The notes beneath the pieces are model-generated. The model worked only from the letters and a program-made list of their open reading frames with translations, did not search any database and had not been told where the DNA came from. The translations under genes were made by a program, and so were the position numbers. 64,000 nt of DNA from Oscillospiraceae bacterium (lineage in GTDB: Bacteria; Bacillota_A; Clostridia; Oscillospirales; Oscillospiraceae), in assembly GCA_017470325.1 (NCBI GenBank), contig JAFUES010000035.1, positions 62,001 to 126,000 on the forward strand, written 5' to 3'. How positions within the stretch are numbered: the stretch's first letter is position 1; each line of letters opens with the position of its first letter. Positions 53,700-61,051 of this stretch are shown piece by piece.

Positions 53700-53918
53700 G
53701 TGGAGGAACTTGATAACATTCGTGACCGCTTGAAAAAGCACCGACTCTCTTTCGTGTGGCTGATTTATCAGTTGGGTCAGAGAGACATTGTTACCGACAA
53801 AACCGAAGTAAGTTCTGTCTTTGCAGGAACCCGGAAAGGTGCAAAAGCTGACTCAATCATCCGGGAAACCACTGTCATTCTGGATGAATACGAAAAAGGG
53901 TTCGTCCACGAAGCGTGA
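53700..53918 (+). CDS. Small early phage protein, possible Cro-like regulator
   Basis: 72 residues starting with GTG at 53700 after AAAGGAGGTAAAGGAC. IRDRLKKHRLSFVWLIYQLGQRDIVTDKTEVSSVFAGTRKG could hold a short helix-turn-helix with KTEVSSVFAGTR as recognition helix. It is the first gene of the rightward transcript, the place of Cro. No named family is recognised with certainty. The 250-bp region before it (53448-53699) holds the switch and an untranslated leader. Confidence 0.6.
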   Translation: MEELDNIRDRLKKHRLSFVWLIYQLGQRDIVTDKTEVSSVFAGTRKGAKADSIIRETTVILDEYEKGFVHEA

Positions 53919-53920
53919 GT

Positions 53921-54067
53921 ATGCTGACTGTGCTGCTTGAGGACAAGCCGTCATTCTGTACCATTCTGATGAAGAAAGTGGAAGATTATTTCCGGGATGA
54001 AGAACACAGAAAGCAGTTTGAAGAATGGTACAGAAAGAAGTACGGCAAGGATTATGAATGGAGGTAG
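53921..54067 (+). CDS. Hypothetical small phage protein
   Basis: 48 residues: a hydrophobic start (MLTVLLEDKPSFCTILMKK) and a strongly charged, aromatic-rich end (EEHRKQFEEWYRKKYGKDYEWR) that predicts a helix. A GTG at 53915 overlapping the previous stop is an alternative start. Function unknown; tight spacing supports that it is expressed. Confidence 0.5.
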   Translation: MLTVLLEDKPSFCTILMKKVEDYFRDEEHRKQFEEWYRKKYGKDYEWR

Positions 54068-54077
54068 GTGTTATGAC

Positions 54078-54497
54078 ATGAAGCCATTAGACAATCGGAC
54101 AATGGGTGTTCGATTTGAAGCGGAACTGTGTGACCTGCTTGCACAGCACGGGTGGTGGGCGCATGATATGGCGCAAAACCAGACCGGGCAACCCGCAGAC
54201 GTGATAGCGGTAAGGAATAACGTAGCGGTTCTTATTGACTGCAAGGTATGTTCCAACAACCGTTTCCCTCTCTCCCGTATCGAAGGGAACCAGGAAGGGG
54301 CTATGACGATGTGGGAAACCAGAGGAAATGCTTATTGCTACTTTGCAATGAAGCTGACTGACGGTTCAATCTACATGGTACATTACGATGACCTGTGTAT
54401 GCGGCAGTTGCACAATGAAGGGACTATCACCGAAAAAGAGTTCCCCGCCTATCCTACCTTTGAGCAGTGGATTGAGAACATGGAGGATATGTTGTGA
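54078..54497 (+). CDS. Phage PD-(D/E)XK nuclease, Holliday-junction-resolvase-like
   Basis: 139 residues. GVRFEAELCDLLAQHGWWAHDMAQNQTGQPADVIAVRNNVAVLIDCKVC shows the pattern E...GxPADV...(I)DCK, i.e. the catalytic Asp and D-x-K of restriction-like nucleases of the Hjc/VRR type. Phage homologues act with the helicase in replication and recombination. The stop overlaps the helicase start (TGATG). Confidence 0.75.
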   Translation: MKPLDNRTMGVRFEAELCDLLAQHGWWAHDMAQNQTGQPADVIAVRNNVAVLIDCKVCSNNRFPLSRIEGNQEGAMTMWETRGNAYCYFAMKLTDGSIYMVHYDDLCMRQLHNEGTITEKEFPAYPTFEQWIENMEDML

Positions 54498-55879
54498 TGT
54501 TCATAGAGATAGGAAGTCAACTGAAAATCACCAATCCGTCCCCTGCGCTTATGGTGTGGTGCAAAGAGAACCTTGAACTGGTGAACCCAGAGTATCAGAA
54601 GAAAGTGCGTATGCACTTGTGGACAGGAAACACCCCAAAGAAGCTGTTCTTGTACTCCATGAAGGAAAACACCCTAACCCTTCCCTTTGGCTGTCTACGG
54701 TCAATTCTGGGGCTTCTGGAAGGAGATATGAACCTTCTCTTTGCGAAGCAGCGGAAGGTGGACTACGGCGGTTATGTACCGCTCTATGACTACCAGGAAG
54801 AAGCGGTAGCGGCACTGTTGATTAACCACTATGGTATCTTGCAGTCCCCGGCAGGGAGCGGGAAAACACAGATGGGTATAGCACTTGCCTGTGACCTGGG
54901 GGTGAAAACTCTCTGGCTGACCCATACCAAAGACCTGCTGAACCAGAGCAAGACCAGGGCTGAACAGTACATTGACCCAGACAAACTGGGAACTATCACG
55001 GAGGGCATGGTGAACATTGGTGAAACAATGACTTTTGCCACAATCCAGACAATGTGCAAAGTAGACCTGGAACAGTTCAAGGATGAATGGGACTGTATCA
55101 TTGTGGACGAGTGCCACAGGGTAAGCGGAACTCCTACAGCGGTAACGCAGTTCAGCAAGGTACTGAACGCTTTAAGGGCAAGACACAAGTACGGCTTGTC
55201 TGCCACGGTACACCGTGCGGACGGACTGATAAAGGCAACCTACGCCATGCTTGGTGAAGTGGTCTGGACAGTCCCGGATGAAGCTGTAGCGTCAAGGGTG
55301 ATGACCGTGGAGGTACACCCGCAGGGAACGGGAGTAGGTCTTTCCCCTGTATTTCTGAACAGTGACGGCACTATCAATTATGCCCGCATGATTACCTACC
55401 TTACGGAAACGGAGGAACGGAACAAGCAGATTGTGGGTGACCTGGTAGCCAACCGTGACCACTACTGCTTGATACTGTCAGAAAGGGTAGACCACCTAAA
55501 GAACCTGTATGAGCAGTTGCCCCCGTCACTGAAAGCGCAGGCTGCGGTGATTGACGGAAAGATGACCACCAAAGCACTGAAAGCAGAGAGGGAGCAAGCC
55601 ATTGAGGACATGAGGACGGGAGCGAAAAGGTATCTGTTCGCAACCTACTCACTGGCAAAAGAAGGTCTGGACATTCCCAGACTGGACAGGTTGTTCTTGA
55701 CTACACCCCAGAAGGATTACGCAGTCATTGTACAGAGCGTAGGACGGGTGGCAAGAACCTTTGAGGGTAAGCAGCAACCCGTTGTGTATGATTACGTGGA
55801 CAATATCAAGTCCCTTCTCAAGTCTTACAAGAAACGCTGCACCAACTACCGCAAATGCGGTTGCACAATCAAACAATGA
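54497..55879 (+). CDS. SF2 DEAD/DEAH-box helicase
   Basis: 460 residues. Walker A SPAGSGKTQM (about 118-127), motif II VDECHRV, motif III SATVHRADG, motif VI QSVGRVAR. N-terminal residues 1-95 form an additional domain, and the C-terminal end is basic and cysteine-bearing (KKRCTNYRKCGC). It resembles phage RadD/UvsW-like helicases used in replication or recombination. It is coupled to the nuclease gene by a one-base overlap. Confidence 0.9.
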   Translation: MFIEIGSQLKITNPSPALMVWCKENLELVNPEYQKKVRMHLWTGNTPKKLFLYSMKENTLTLPFGCLRSILGLLEGDMNLLFAKQRKVDYGGYVPLYDYQEEAVAALLINHYGILQSPAGSGKTQMGIALACDLGVKTLWLTHTKDLLNQSKTRAEQYIDPDKLGTITEGMVNIGETMTFATIQTMCKVDLEQFKDEWDCIIVDECHRVSGTPTAVTQFSKVLNALRARHKYGLSATVHRADGLIKATYAMLGEVVWTVPDEAVASRVMTVEVHPQGTGVGLSPVFLNSDGTINYARMITYLTETEERNKQIVGDLVANRDHYCLILSERVDHLKNLYEQLPPSLKAQAAVIDGKMTTKALKAEREQAIEDMRTGAKRYLFATYSLAKEGLDIPRLDRLFLTTPQKDYAVIVQSVGRVARTFEGKQQPVVYDYVDNIKSLLKSYKKRCTNYRKCGCTIKQ

Positions 55880-55899
55880 ATATTAAGGAGGACTACACA

Positions 55900-56460
55900 A
55901 TGAAGTTGTTTAGAACCAATGAGATAGACACCGACACTTACCAGGTTGGTGACGTTATCTCCTTTACTCTCACCGATGGTGAGGAAGTAGAAGCAATGGC
56001 TATGAAGCAGGAGCAGGACGGTATGATTTTCTGCCTGGTGGATTGTCTGGCTGACGAGTACGCCATGAATGAGGAAGATACCAACAGGGGCGGCTTTGAC
56101 GCTTCTGACCTGCGGACGGCACTCAAGGGAGAAATTCTTGACCGTTTCCCGGCTGACCTGCGTGAGAGAATGGTTGCTTTTGAAAACGGTGACCTTCTGC
56201 GGCTTCCCACAGAGCGTGAGATTTTCGGAGAGAACTATTACGGGGAGAATGAACCCGAAGCGGTGACCCAGTGGGAGCCTATGAAGCTGCGTAGAAACCG
56301 TATTGCTTTCCAGGGTAAGAACGGTGCATGGGAATGGTACTGGCTTATGAATAAGCGCAGGGGTTCCGCTGCCTATTTCGCCACCGTCGATAGCAGCGGT
56401 TATGCGAACTACAACTACGCTTCTAACTCTTATGGGGTGCGTCCCGCTTTCAAAATCTAA
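55900..56460 (+). CDS. DUF6273-like phage protein with C-type-lectin-like end
   Basis: 186 residues. An N-terminal beta-rich part (about 1-50) leads to DASDLRTALKGEILDRFPADLRERM and LLRLPTEREIFG, then WEWYWLMNKRRGSAAYFATVDSSGYANYNYASNSYGVRPAFKI. The closing GVRPAF with Trp/Tyr/Asn-rich stretch is the hallmark of DUF6273 and related formylglycine-enzyme/C-lectin folds, which also serve as hypervariable targets of diversity-generating retroelements. No reverse transcriptase is in the window. It sits among replication genes. Ribosome site AAGGAGG. Confidence 0.65.
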   Translation: MKLFRTNEIDTDTYQVGDVISFTLTDGEEVEAMAMKQEQDGMIFCLVDCLADEYAMNEEDTNRGGFDASDLRTALKGEILDRFPADLRERMVAFENGDLLRLPTEREIFGENYYGENEPEAVTQWEPMKLRRNRIAFQGKNGAWEWYWLMNKRRGSAAYFATVDSSGYANYNYASNSYGVRPAFKI

Positions 56461-56501
56461 AATCACACCCCCTTGTGGGGTGTGAAGTGGAGGGATGACC
56501 A

Positions 56502-56588
56502 ATGGCATACAAACAGAAGCACCCATATCTGGCGCAGATATGGTACATGGTCAAATGGAAGCTGACACACCTATGGAGGAAGAAATAA
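56502..56588 (+). CDS. 28-residue basic phage micropeptide
   Basis: MAYKQKHPYLAQIWYMVKWK, then LTHLWRKK: aromatic, strongly basic, possibly membrane- or nucleic-acid-binding. GTGGAGGGATGACC precedes the ATG, and the stop overlaps the methyltransferase start (TAATG), so it is probably translated. A TCACACCCC/GGGGTGTGA hairpin lies just upstream (56462-56484). No known family. Confidence 0.5.
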   Translation: MAYKQKHPYLAQIWYMVKWKLTHLWRKK

Positions 56589-57337
56589 TGCTGAACGTGC
56601 TTTCACTGTTCAGCGGTATAGGAGCCTTTGAAAAGGCATTGGAAAATCTGGGGATTGCGTACAACCTTGTGGGCTACTGTGAGATAGACCCCTTTGCCGC
56701 AAAAGCCTACTCCCTTCTTCATCGTGTCCCGGAGAGCATGAACTATGGGGACATTACGAAGATAGATGAAACCCAGTTACCAACCAATATTGACCTGCTG
56801 ACTTATGGGTTCCCCTGTCAAGATATATCTATAGCGGGACATAAAAGAGGGCTTGTCAACGAGGACGGAAGTAAGACACGAAGCGGACTGTTCTTTGACG
56901 CACTGCGGATTATCGAAGCTACGAAGCCCAGAGTTGCCGTAGCAGAGAACGTAAAGAACCTCACCAGTAAGAGTATGAAACCTGTCTTTGACCTGGTACT
57001 GACCAGTCTTGAAGAAGCCGGGTACAACAATTACTGGCAGGTGATGAACGCTGCTGACTACGGTATACCGCAGAAGCGTGAAAGAGTGCTGATAGTCTCT
57101 ATCCGTAGGGACGTGGACGATGGTATGTTCACCTTTCCCGCTGCTATACCGCTGACAAAGTGCATGAATGATTACCTGGACGATGAAGTACCAGAAAGCT
57201 ACTACCTTTCGGAAGCAAAGACCCGGAGTGTGGTAGCGCACAATGAAGCCCACGCAGGGCAGATATGTGATAGGGGGGGGGATTTGCAATACTCTCCTGT
57301 CACGGGACTACAAAGACCCGAAGGTAGTTATCTGTAG
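56588..57337 (+). CDS. C5-cytosine DNA methyltransferase, N-terminal catalytic part (frame broken at G9)
   Basis: 249 residues as read. Motif I VLSLFSGIGAFEKAL binds AdoMet, motif IV GFPCQDISIAG has the catalytic cysteine, motif VI is AVAENVKNL, and motif VIII QKRERVLIVSI. After about residue 231 (CDRGG) the reading passes a run of nine G and ends at 57337 in unrelated residues. With eight G the protein would continue DRGGICNTLLSRDYKDPK, the expected target-recognition region. As written, the product lacks motifs IX-X and should be inactive. The start overlaps the micropeptide stop; ribosome site TGGAGGAAG. Confidence 0.85.
   Translation: MLNVLSLFSGIGAFEKALENLGIAYNLVGYCEIDPFAAKAYSLLHRVPESMNYGDITKIDETQLPTNIDLLTYGFPCQDISIAGHKRGLVNEDGSKTRSGLFFDALRIIEATKPRVAVAENVKNLTSKSMKPVFDLVLTSLEEAGYNNYWQVMNAADYGIPQKRERVLIVSIRRDVDDGMFTFPAAIPLTKCMNDYLDDEVPESYYLSEAKTRSVVAHNEAHAGQICDRGGDLQYSPVTGLQRPEGSYL
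57273..57281 (+). repeat. Homopolymer G9, first frame-breaking tract
   Basis: Nine consecutive G inside the methyltransferase reading frame. Removing one G restores the conserved frame. Tracts of this length are prone to slipped-strand change and to sequencing error. Confidence 0.9.
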
Positions 57338-57666
57338 AATGGAAATTCAGCAAGTAGCTGACCTTCACCACTACGGTAATGACCAGATGAACCGTGTGTA
57401 CTCACCAAACGGTCTTTGCCCTACCCTCAAAACTGTATCTGGGGGGGGGTCGTGAGGTGAAGATATATGACGGTGAACGGTATAGGAACCTTACTCCTAC
57501 TGAATATTTCAGACTCATGGGTTTTACAGACGATGACGTAAACCTGCTGATTGAGAATGGAATATCAAAGACGCAACTATACAAGATGGCAGGAAACTCC
57601 ATAGTGGTAAACATTTTGGAAGCCCTGTTCGGAGAACTCTACAAAGTAAGAAAGGAGGTTAAGCCT
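57282..57666 (+). pseudogene. C5-cytosine methyltransferase, C-terminal part in two shifted frames
   Basis: In the +1-shifted frame 57282-57455 reads ICNTLLSRDYKDPKVVI, then HYGNDQMNRVYSPNGLCPTLKTVSGGG. After the second G9 another frame continues REVKIYDGERYRNLTPTEYFRLMGFTDDD and KMAGNSIVVNILEALFGELYK. These are the target-recognition domain, motif IX (R.LTP.E..RLMGF) and motif X (GNSIVV) of the same enzyme. This second frame has no stop before the DNA polymerase start; it runs in-frame into it. Confidence 0.85.
57441..57449 (+). repeat. Homopolymer G9, second frame-breaking tract
   Basis: Nine G between the codons for TVS and REV. Again eight would keep the methyltransferase frame, so both tracts are one base long in the same sense. 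Confidence 0.9.
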
Positions 57667-59553
57667 TTGGCAGAAGGAACAATCATTTTCGACTGTGAGG
57701 TTTTCGCCCATGACTGGTTGTTCGTTTTCAAAGACATAGCAACCGGGGATTACACGATAATCCACAATGACAATGACGCTGTTCTGGCTTTTATGGAGAA
57801 TGACCCATTTCTGGGCGGCTTCAATAACAAGCACTATGACAATCACATTCTCAAGGCGGTCATGGTGGGCTGCACCCCGGAACAGATTAAGGAAATCAAT
57901 GACGCAATCATTGTGGACGAAGTAAACGGGTGGGATATTCCCCTGCTGCGGGAGTACAAAGTGTTTTTCAGCAGTTTTGACCTCATGGATGATTGTCAGA
58001 TGGGCTTGTCACTGAAAGCCTTTGAAGCACATTTAGGTATTCCCATTGAGGAAACGGAAGTGGACTTCAACATTGACCGCCCATTGACGGAAGAAGAACT
58101 GCAACAGACCATTGCATACTGCAAGTATGACGTGGACGCAACCGAAAAGCTGTTCCACCTGCGGGAGAACTACCTTACCAACAAAGCAACCCTGGGAGCG
58201 GCAAGAGGACTGACAGAGCGGCAGGCAATGTATATGACCAATGCCAAACTGACTTCTGTGTATCTGAAAGCCCAGAAACCAGAAAAGGAATGGACGGATG
58301 AACGTGAGTACCAGTACCCGGACAAGCTGCTGCGGCAGTACATACCTCAAGAGGTCTTTGACTTCTTTGACCGTATGCACGATTACACCATACCCTCTGA
58401 CGAACTGTTCAGCAGTAAGTTAGACCTCATGGTAGGTGTGTGTCCCTGCACGATAGCCTACGGAGGTATTCACGGGGCAATTCCTACATACGTGGAGGAA
58501 GCCACGGACACCCGGTCAATTCGTAACAAGGACGTAGCAAGCTACTATCCGCACCTTATGACCCTTCCTCTTTCAGAGGGCAGACAATATGGGTTCTGTA
58601 GCAGGAACATTCCTTCCCCGCAGATATTCATTGACACCCTGGAAGATAGAGTCAAGGCAAAGAAAGCCGGGGACACAGCTACGGCAAATGCCCTCAAACT
58701 GGTTCTGAACACCACCTACGGGGCAATGCTGAACGGCAAGGACGGAACCGCTTTCAATGACCTGTATGACCCCCTCATGGGACGGTCAGTCTGCATTACC
58801 GGGCAGTTGTTCCTACTTGAACTGTCCATGCACCTTATCAGTGAGTGTCCTACCCTCAAGATTATCCAGTTGAACACGGACGGTATCATGGTAAGCCTGG
58901 ACAACGTGGATGAACCAAAGTGGCAGGAAATCACCCAGGAGTGGCAGGACAGGACGGGCTTTGAACTGGAAGAAGATTTTATCCAGAAGATAGTCCAGAA
59001 GGACGTGAACAACTATGTGGAAGTCCCGGTGGACGGCGGGAAACCGAAGGTGAAAGGTGGACAGCTTGTCCGGGGTATTCCCAAAGCGGGAGCGTTCAAT
59101 ATCAATAACAACGCAGTGGTTGTGGCAAGAGCCATTCAGCAATACTTTGTGGATGGTACACCCCCGGAGGACACGATAGCCGCAAGTGACAACATACTGG
59201 ACTTCCAGTTGATTGCCAAAGCGGGCGGTAAATACTCTGGCTGCTATCACGTTGTAGGTGATGAACATATCCCAGTTCAGAAGGTCAACCGGGTCTACGC
59301 TACGGCAGACCGTAACCAGGGGACGCTATACAAGACCCATGCCATGACGGGTAGGGACGCAAAGGTAGCAGGACTCCCCATGCACTGTGTCATTGATAAC
59401 AACAACGAACTCTCAATAGAGGTTGTTGACCGCAAGTGGTATGTCAAACTGGCGCAGAAGTATATCAAAGACTTCCTGGGAATTAAGCCGCCCCGGAAGA
59501 ACACCAGAAGGATTAACTCACTCAAGAAAAAATCTCTGGCACTATTCGATTAA
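57667..59553 (+). CDS. Phage family B DNA polymerase
   Basis: 628 residues from a TTG start at 57667, supported by AAAGGAGG eight bases upstream. Exonuclease motifs: IIFDCEVF (Exo I), GFNNKHYDNHIL (Exo II), YCKYDVDAT (Exo III). Polymerase motifs: KDVASYYPHLM (A), KLVLNTTYGAML (B), QLNTDGIMV (C). All catalytic aspartates are present, so it is a proofreading replicative polymerase, of the compact kind in small siphophages. The frame is also open upstream into the methyltransferase C-terminus. Confidence 0.9.
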   Translation: MAEGTIIFDCEVFAHDWLFVFKDIATGDYTIIHNDNDAVLAFMENDPFLGGFNNKHYDNHILKAVMVGCTPEQIKEINDAIIVDEVNGWDIPLLREYKVFFSSFDLMDDCQMGLSLKAFEAHLGIPIEETEVDFNIDRPLTEEELQQTIAYCKYDVDATEKLFHLRENYLTNKATLGAARGLTERQAMYMTNAKLTSVYLKAQKPEKEWTDEREYQYPDKLLRQYIPQEVFDFFDRMHDYTIPSDELFSSKLDLMVGVCPCTIAYGGIHGAIPTYVEEATDTRSIRNKDVASYYPHLMTLPLSEGRQYGFCSRNIPSPQIFIDTLEDRVKAKKAGDTATANALKLVLNTTYGAMLNGKDGTAFNDLYDPLMGRSVCITGQLFLLELSMHLISECPTLKIIQLNTDGIMVSLDNVDEPKWQEITQEWQDRTGFELEEDFIQKIVQKDVNNYVEVPVDGGKPKVKGGQLVRGIPKAGAFNINNNAVVVARAIQQYFVDGTPPEDTIAASDNILDFQLIAKAGGKYSGCYHVVGDEHIPVQKVNRVYATADRNQGTLYKTHAMTGRDAKVAGLPMHCVIDNNNELSIEVVDRKWYVKLAQKYIKDFLGIKPPRKNTRRINSLKKKSLALFD

Positions 59554-59567
59554 GGAGGATAAAGACA

Positions 59568-60296
59568 ATGGCTAACATTTATGAAGGAATGAACGTGAGA
59601 CAGAAACTTGCAAAGGCAAGACTGTACTTTCTCAACCAGAAGGTTACGAAGTCCGGGAAGAACATGAACTTGGAGTTCAAGTATTTTGAACTTGAGGACA
59701 TTGTGCCTACGGCAATCCGTATCTTTGCCCGTGTAGGGCTGACCACCAATACCGTGTTTGACGGTGAGACTGCCCGGATGACCATTTACAACGTAGACAA
59801 CCCGGAAGAAGCGGGGATTGAGTTTGTTGCCCCCTACCGTGAGGTTGGACAGATTATCAGCAATAAGGGCAAGGAAGTTACCAACCCCATGCAGGCTTTA
59901 GGTTCCTCCATTACTTACCTGCGCCGTTATCTCTGGATGATGGCACTTGACGTAACGGAACCCGATGACGTGGACGCTAACCTGGGAGCGGACAATGAGG
60001 ACACTGACCTTGAGACTCCTGCCCCGGCAAAGAAGTCTACTCCGAAGCCGCCCGCTACTCCTGCGGAACGTAAGGCTGCGAAGGAAGAACTGACCAGTAC
60101 GGACGGTGCTGCAAGTGAGGAACAGATTACGGAACTCAAGAAACTTTGCAAGGAACTCATGGAAAAGGATGAAACCCAGGAAGATTTTGTTCAGCAGATT
60201 GCCATGAAAACTGACGGCTTCACCAATATCACGGCTTCTGCCTGCGGCGAACTGTGCAGCAACCTGTCTGACATTCTTGAGCAGTACGGTGAATGA
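59568..60296 (+). CDS. ERF-family single-strand annealing protein
   Basis: 242 residues. An N-terminal ERF domain (about 8-130) with FKYFELEDIVPTAIRIFARVGL and the closing ALGSSITYLRRYLWMMALDV, typical of phage ERF proteins. Then a Pro/Ala/Lys-rich linker (about 145-170) and a helical C-terminal domain. It anneals complementary single strands, working with the YqaJ-type exonuclease at 61052. Ribosome site AAGGAGG; the stop overlaps the next ATG (ATGA). Confidence 0.85.
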   Translation: MANIYEGMNVRQKLAKARLYFLNQKVTKSGKNMNLEFKYFELEDIVPTAIRIFARVGLTTNTVFDGETARMTIYNVDNPEEAGIEFVAPYREVGQIISNKGKEVTNPMQALGSSITYLRRYLWMMALDVTEPDDVDANLGADNEDTDLETPAPAKKSTPKPPATPAERKAAKEELTSTDGAASEEQITELKKLCKELMEKDETQEDFVQQIAMKTDGFTNITASACGELCSNLSDILEQYGE

Positions 60297-60490
60297 GCAT
60301 GATACTGTCAGTTCTTAAGTTCTTGTTCTTCCTCTTTCTCATTGTCTGCCTGGTGGCATGGGTACACGCTTTGACAGAATGGGACGGAGTATGCCACGGG
60401 GACTGTAAGGATTGCCCCTATGACAGTGAAGATTGCAAGTTAAGGGAGGATAGAGAACATGGACAACGTAAACCACCCGGCACACTATGA
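60293..60490 (+). CDS. Small phage membrane protein with Cys cluster
   Basis: 65 residues: one N-terminal transmembrane helix (SVLKFLFFLFLIVCLVAWVHAL), then CHGDCKDCPYDSEDC, five cysteines that could bind metal or form disulfides, and a charged end. Coupled to the ERF gene by ATGA. Function unknown. Confidence 0.6.
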   Translation: MSMILSVLKFLFFLFLIVCLVAWVHALTEWDGVCHGDCKDCPYDSEDCKLREDREHGQRKPPGTL

Positions 60491-60710
60491 GACTGGCAAG
60501 TTTGAATGTATTGACGTGATGGTGGAAACCCAGGGCATTGAAGCAACCCAGAACTTTTGTCTCTGCAACGCTTTCAAGTACCTGTACCGTCACGGCAAGA
60601 AGAACGGTGTAGAAGATGTTCAAAAAGCAAACTGGTATCTCAACAAATATTTAGAATTGGAGGACATGAAAAATGTTGAACCCGAAGAAGGAACCCCGCA
60701 ACCTGTGTGA
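60459..60710 (+). CDS. DUF3310-family phage protein
   Basis: 83 residues. VNHPAHYETGKFECIDVM and AFKYLYRHGKKNGVEDVQKANWYLNKYLE are the signature of DUF3310 (SaV-like), common in phage replication regions and thought to be linked to nucleotide metabolism. It overlaps both neighbours by more than 30 bases in other frames. Confidence 0.85.
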   Translation: MDNVNHPAHYETGKFECIDVMVETQGIEATQNFCLCNAFKYLYRHGKKNGVEDVQKANWYLNKYLELEDMKNVEPEEGTPQPV

Positions 60711-60918
60711 CATTCTGGACGAACTGCTTGACTCTATGGGAGCCGCCGCAGAGGAAGCCGAAGCTGCAAGGGCAGAGGAAGAACTTGCAGAGAAGCAGGT
60801 ACAGTATGAGGAAGCCGCTGTCAATCTCCGTATGATTTATGACAGCTTTGTGGAAGTGGGCTTTACCACTGAACAGGCTTTCCGTCTGGTACTCACTCTG
60901 ATTGGAGGGAAGAAGTAA
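60673..60918 (+). CDS. Hypothetical coiled-coil phage protein
   Basis: 81 residues; an Ala/Glu-rich helix (about 22-50, GAAAEEAEAARAEEELAEKQVQYEEAAVN) followed by MIYDSFVEVGFTTEQAFRLVLTLIGG, a pattern frequent in small phage proteins. No function recognised. The stop overlaps the next start (TAATG). Confidence 0.6.
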   Translation: MLNPKKEPRNLCDILDELLDSMGAAAEEAEAARAEEELAEKQVQYEEAAVNLRMIYDSFVEVGFTTEQAFRLVLTLIGGKK

Positions 60919-61040
60919 TGAGAAAACTTATGAGAAGCGTAGCCCGTGCCAACATGAAAAGAGCCGGGTTCACGAAGATTAACAAGAAGCACGGCGGCAA
61001 GAGTTTCTTTGCCATGAACTGGCGTAAGTTCGTGCAGTAA
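60918..61040 (+). CDS. 40-residue basic phage peptide
   Basis: MRKLMRSVARANMKRAGFTK and a glycine/lysine stretch ending NWRKFVQ. It is strongly basic, so probably nucleic-acid-binding. It resembles small conserved phage peptides next to recombination genes, but no name is known to me. The ATG overlaps the previous stop; GGAGGGAAG precedes it. Confidence 0.55.
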   Translation: MRKLMRSVARANMKRAGFTKINKKHGGKSFFAMNWRKFVQ

Positions 61041-61051
61041 GGAGGAAAACC

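Noticed and set aside
55900..56460. Calling a complete diversity-generating retroelement
   Set aside because: No reverse transcriptase, accessory protein or template repeat is visible in the window; only the target-like end is present.
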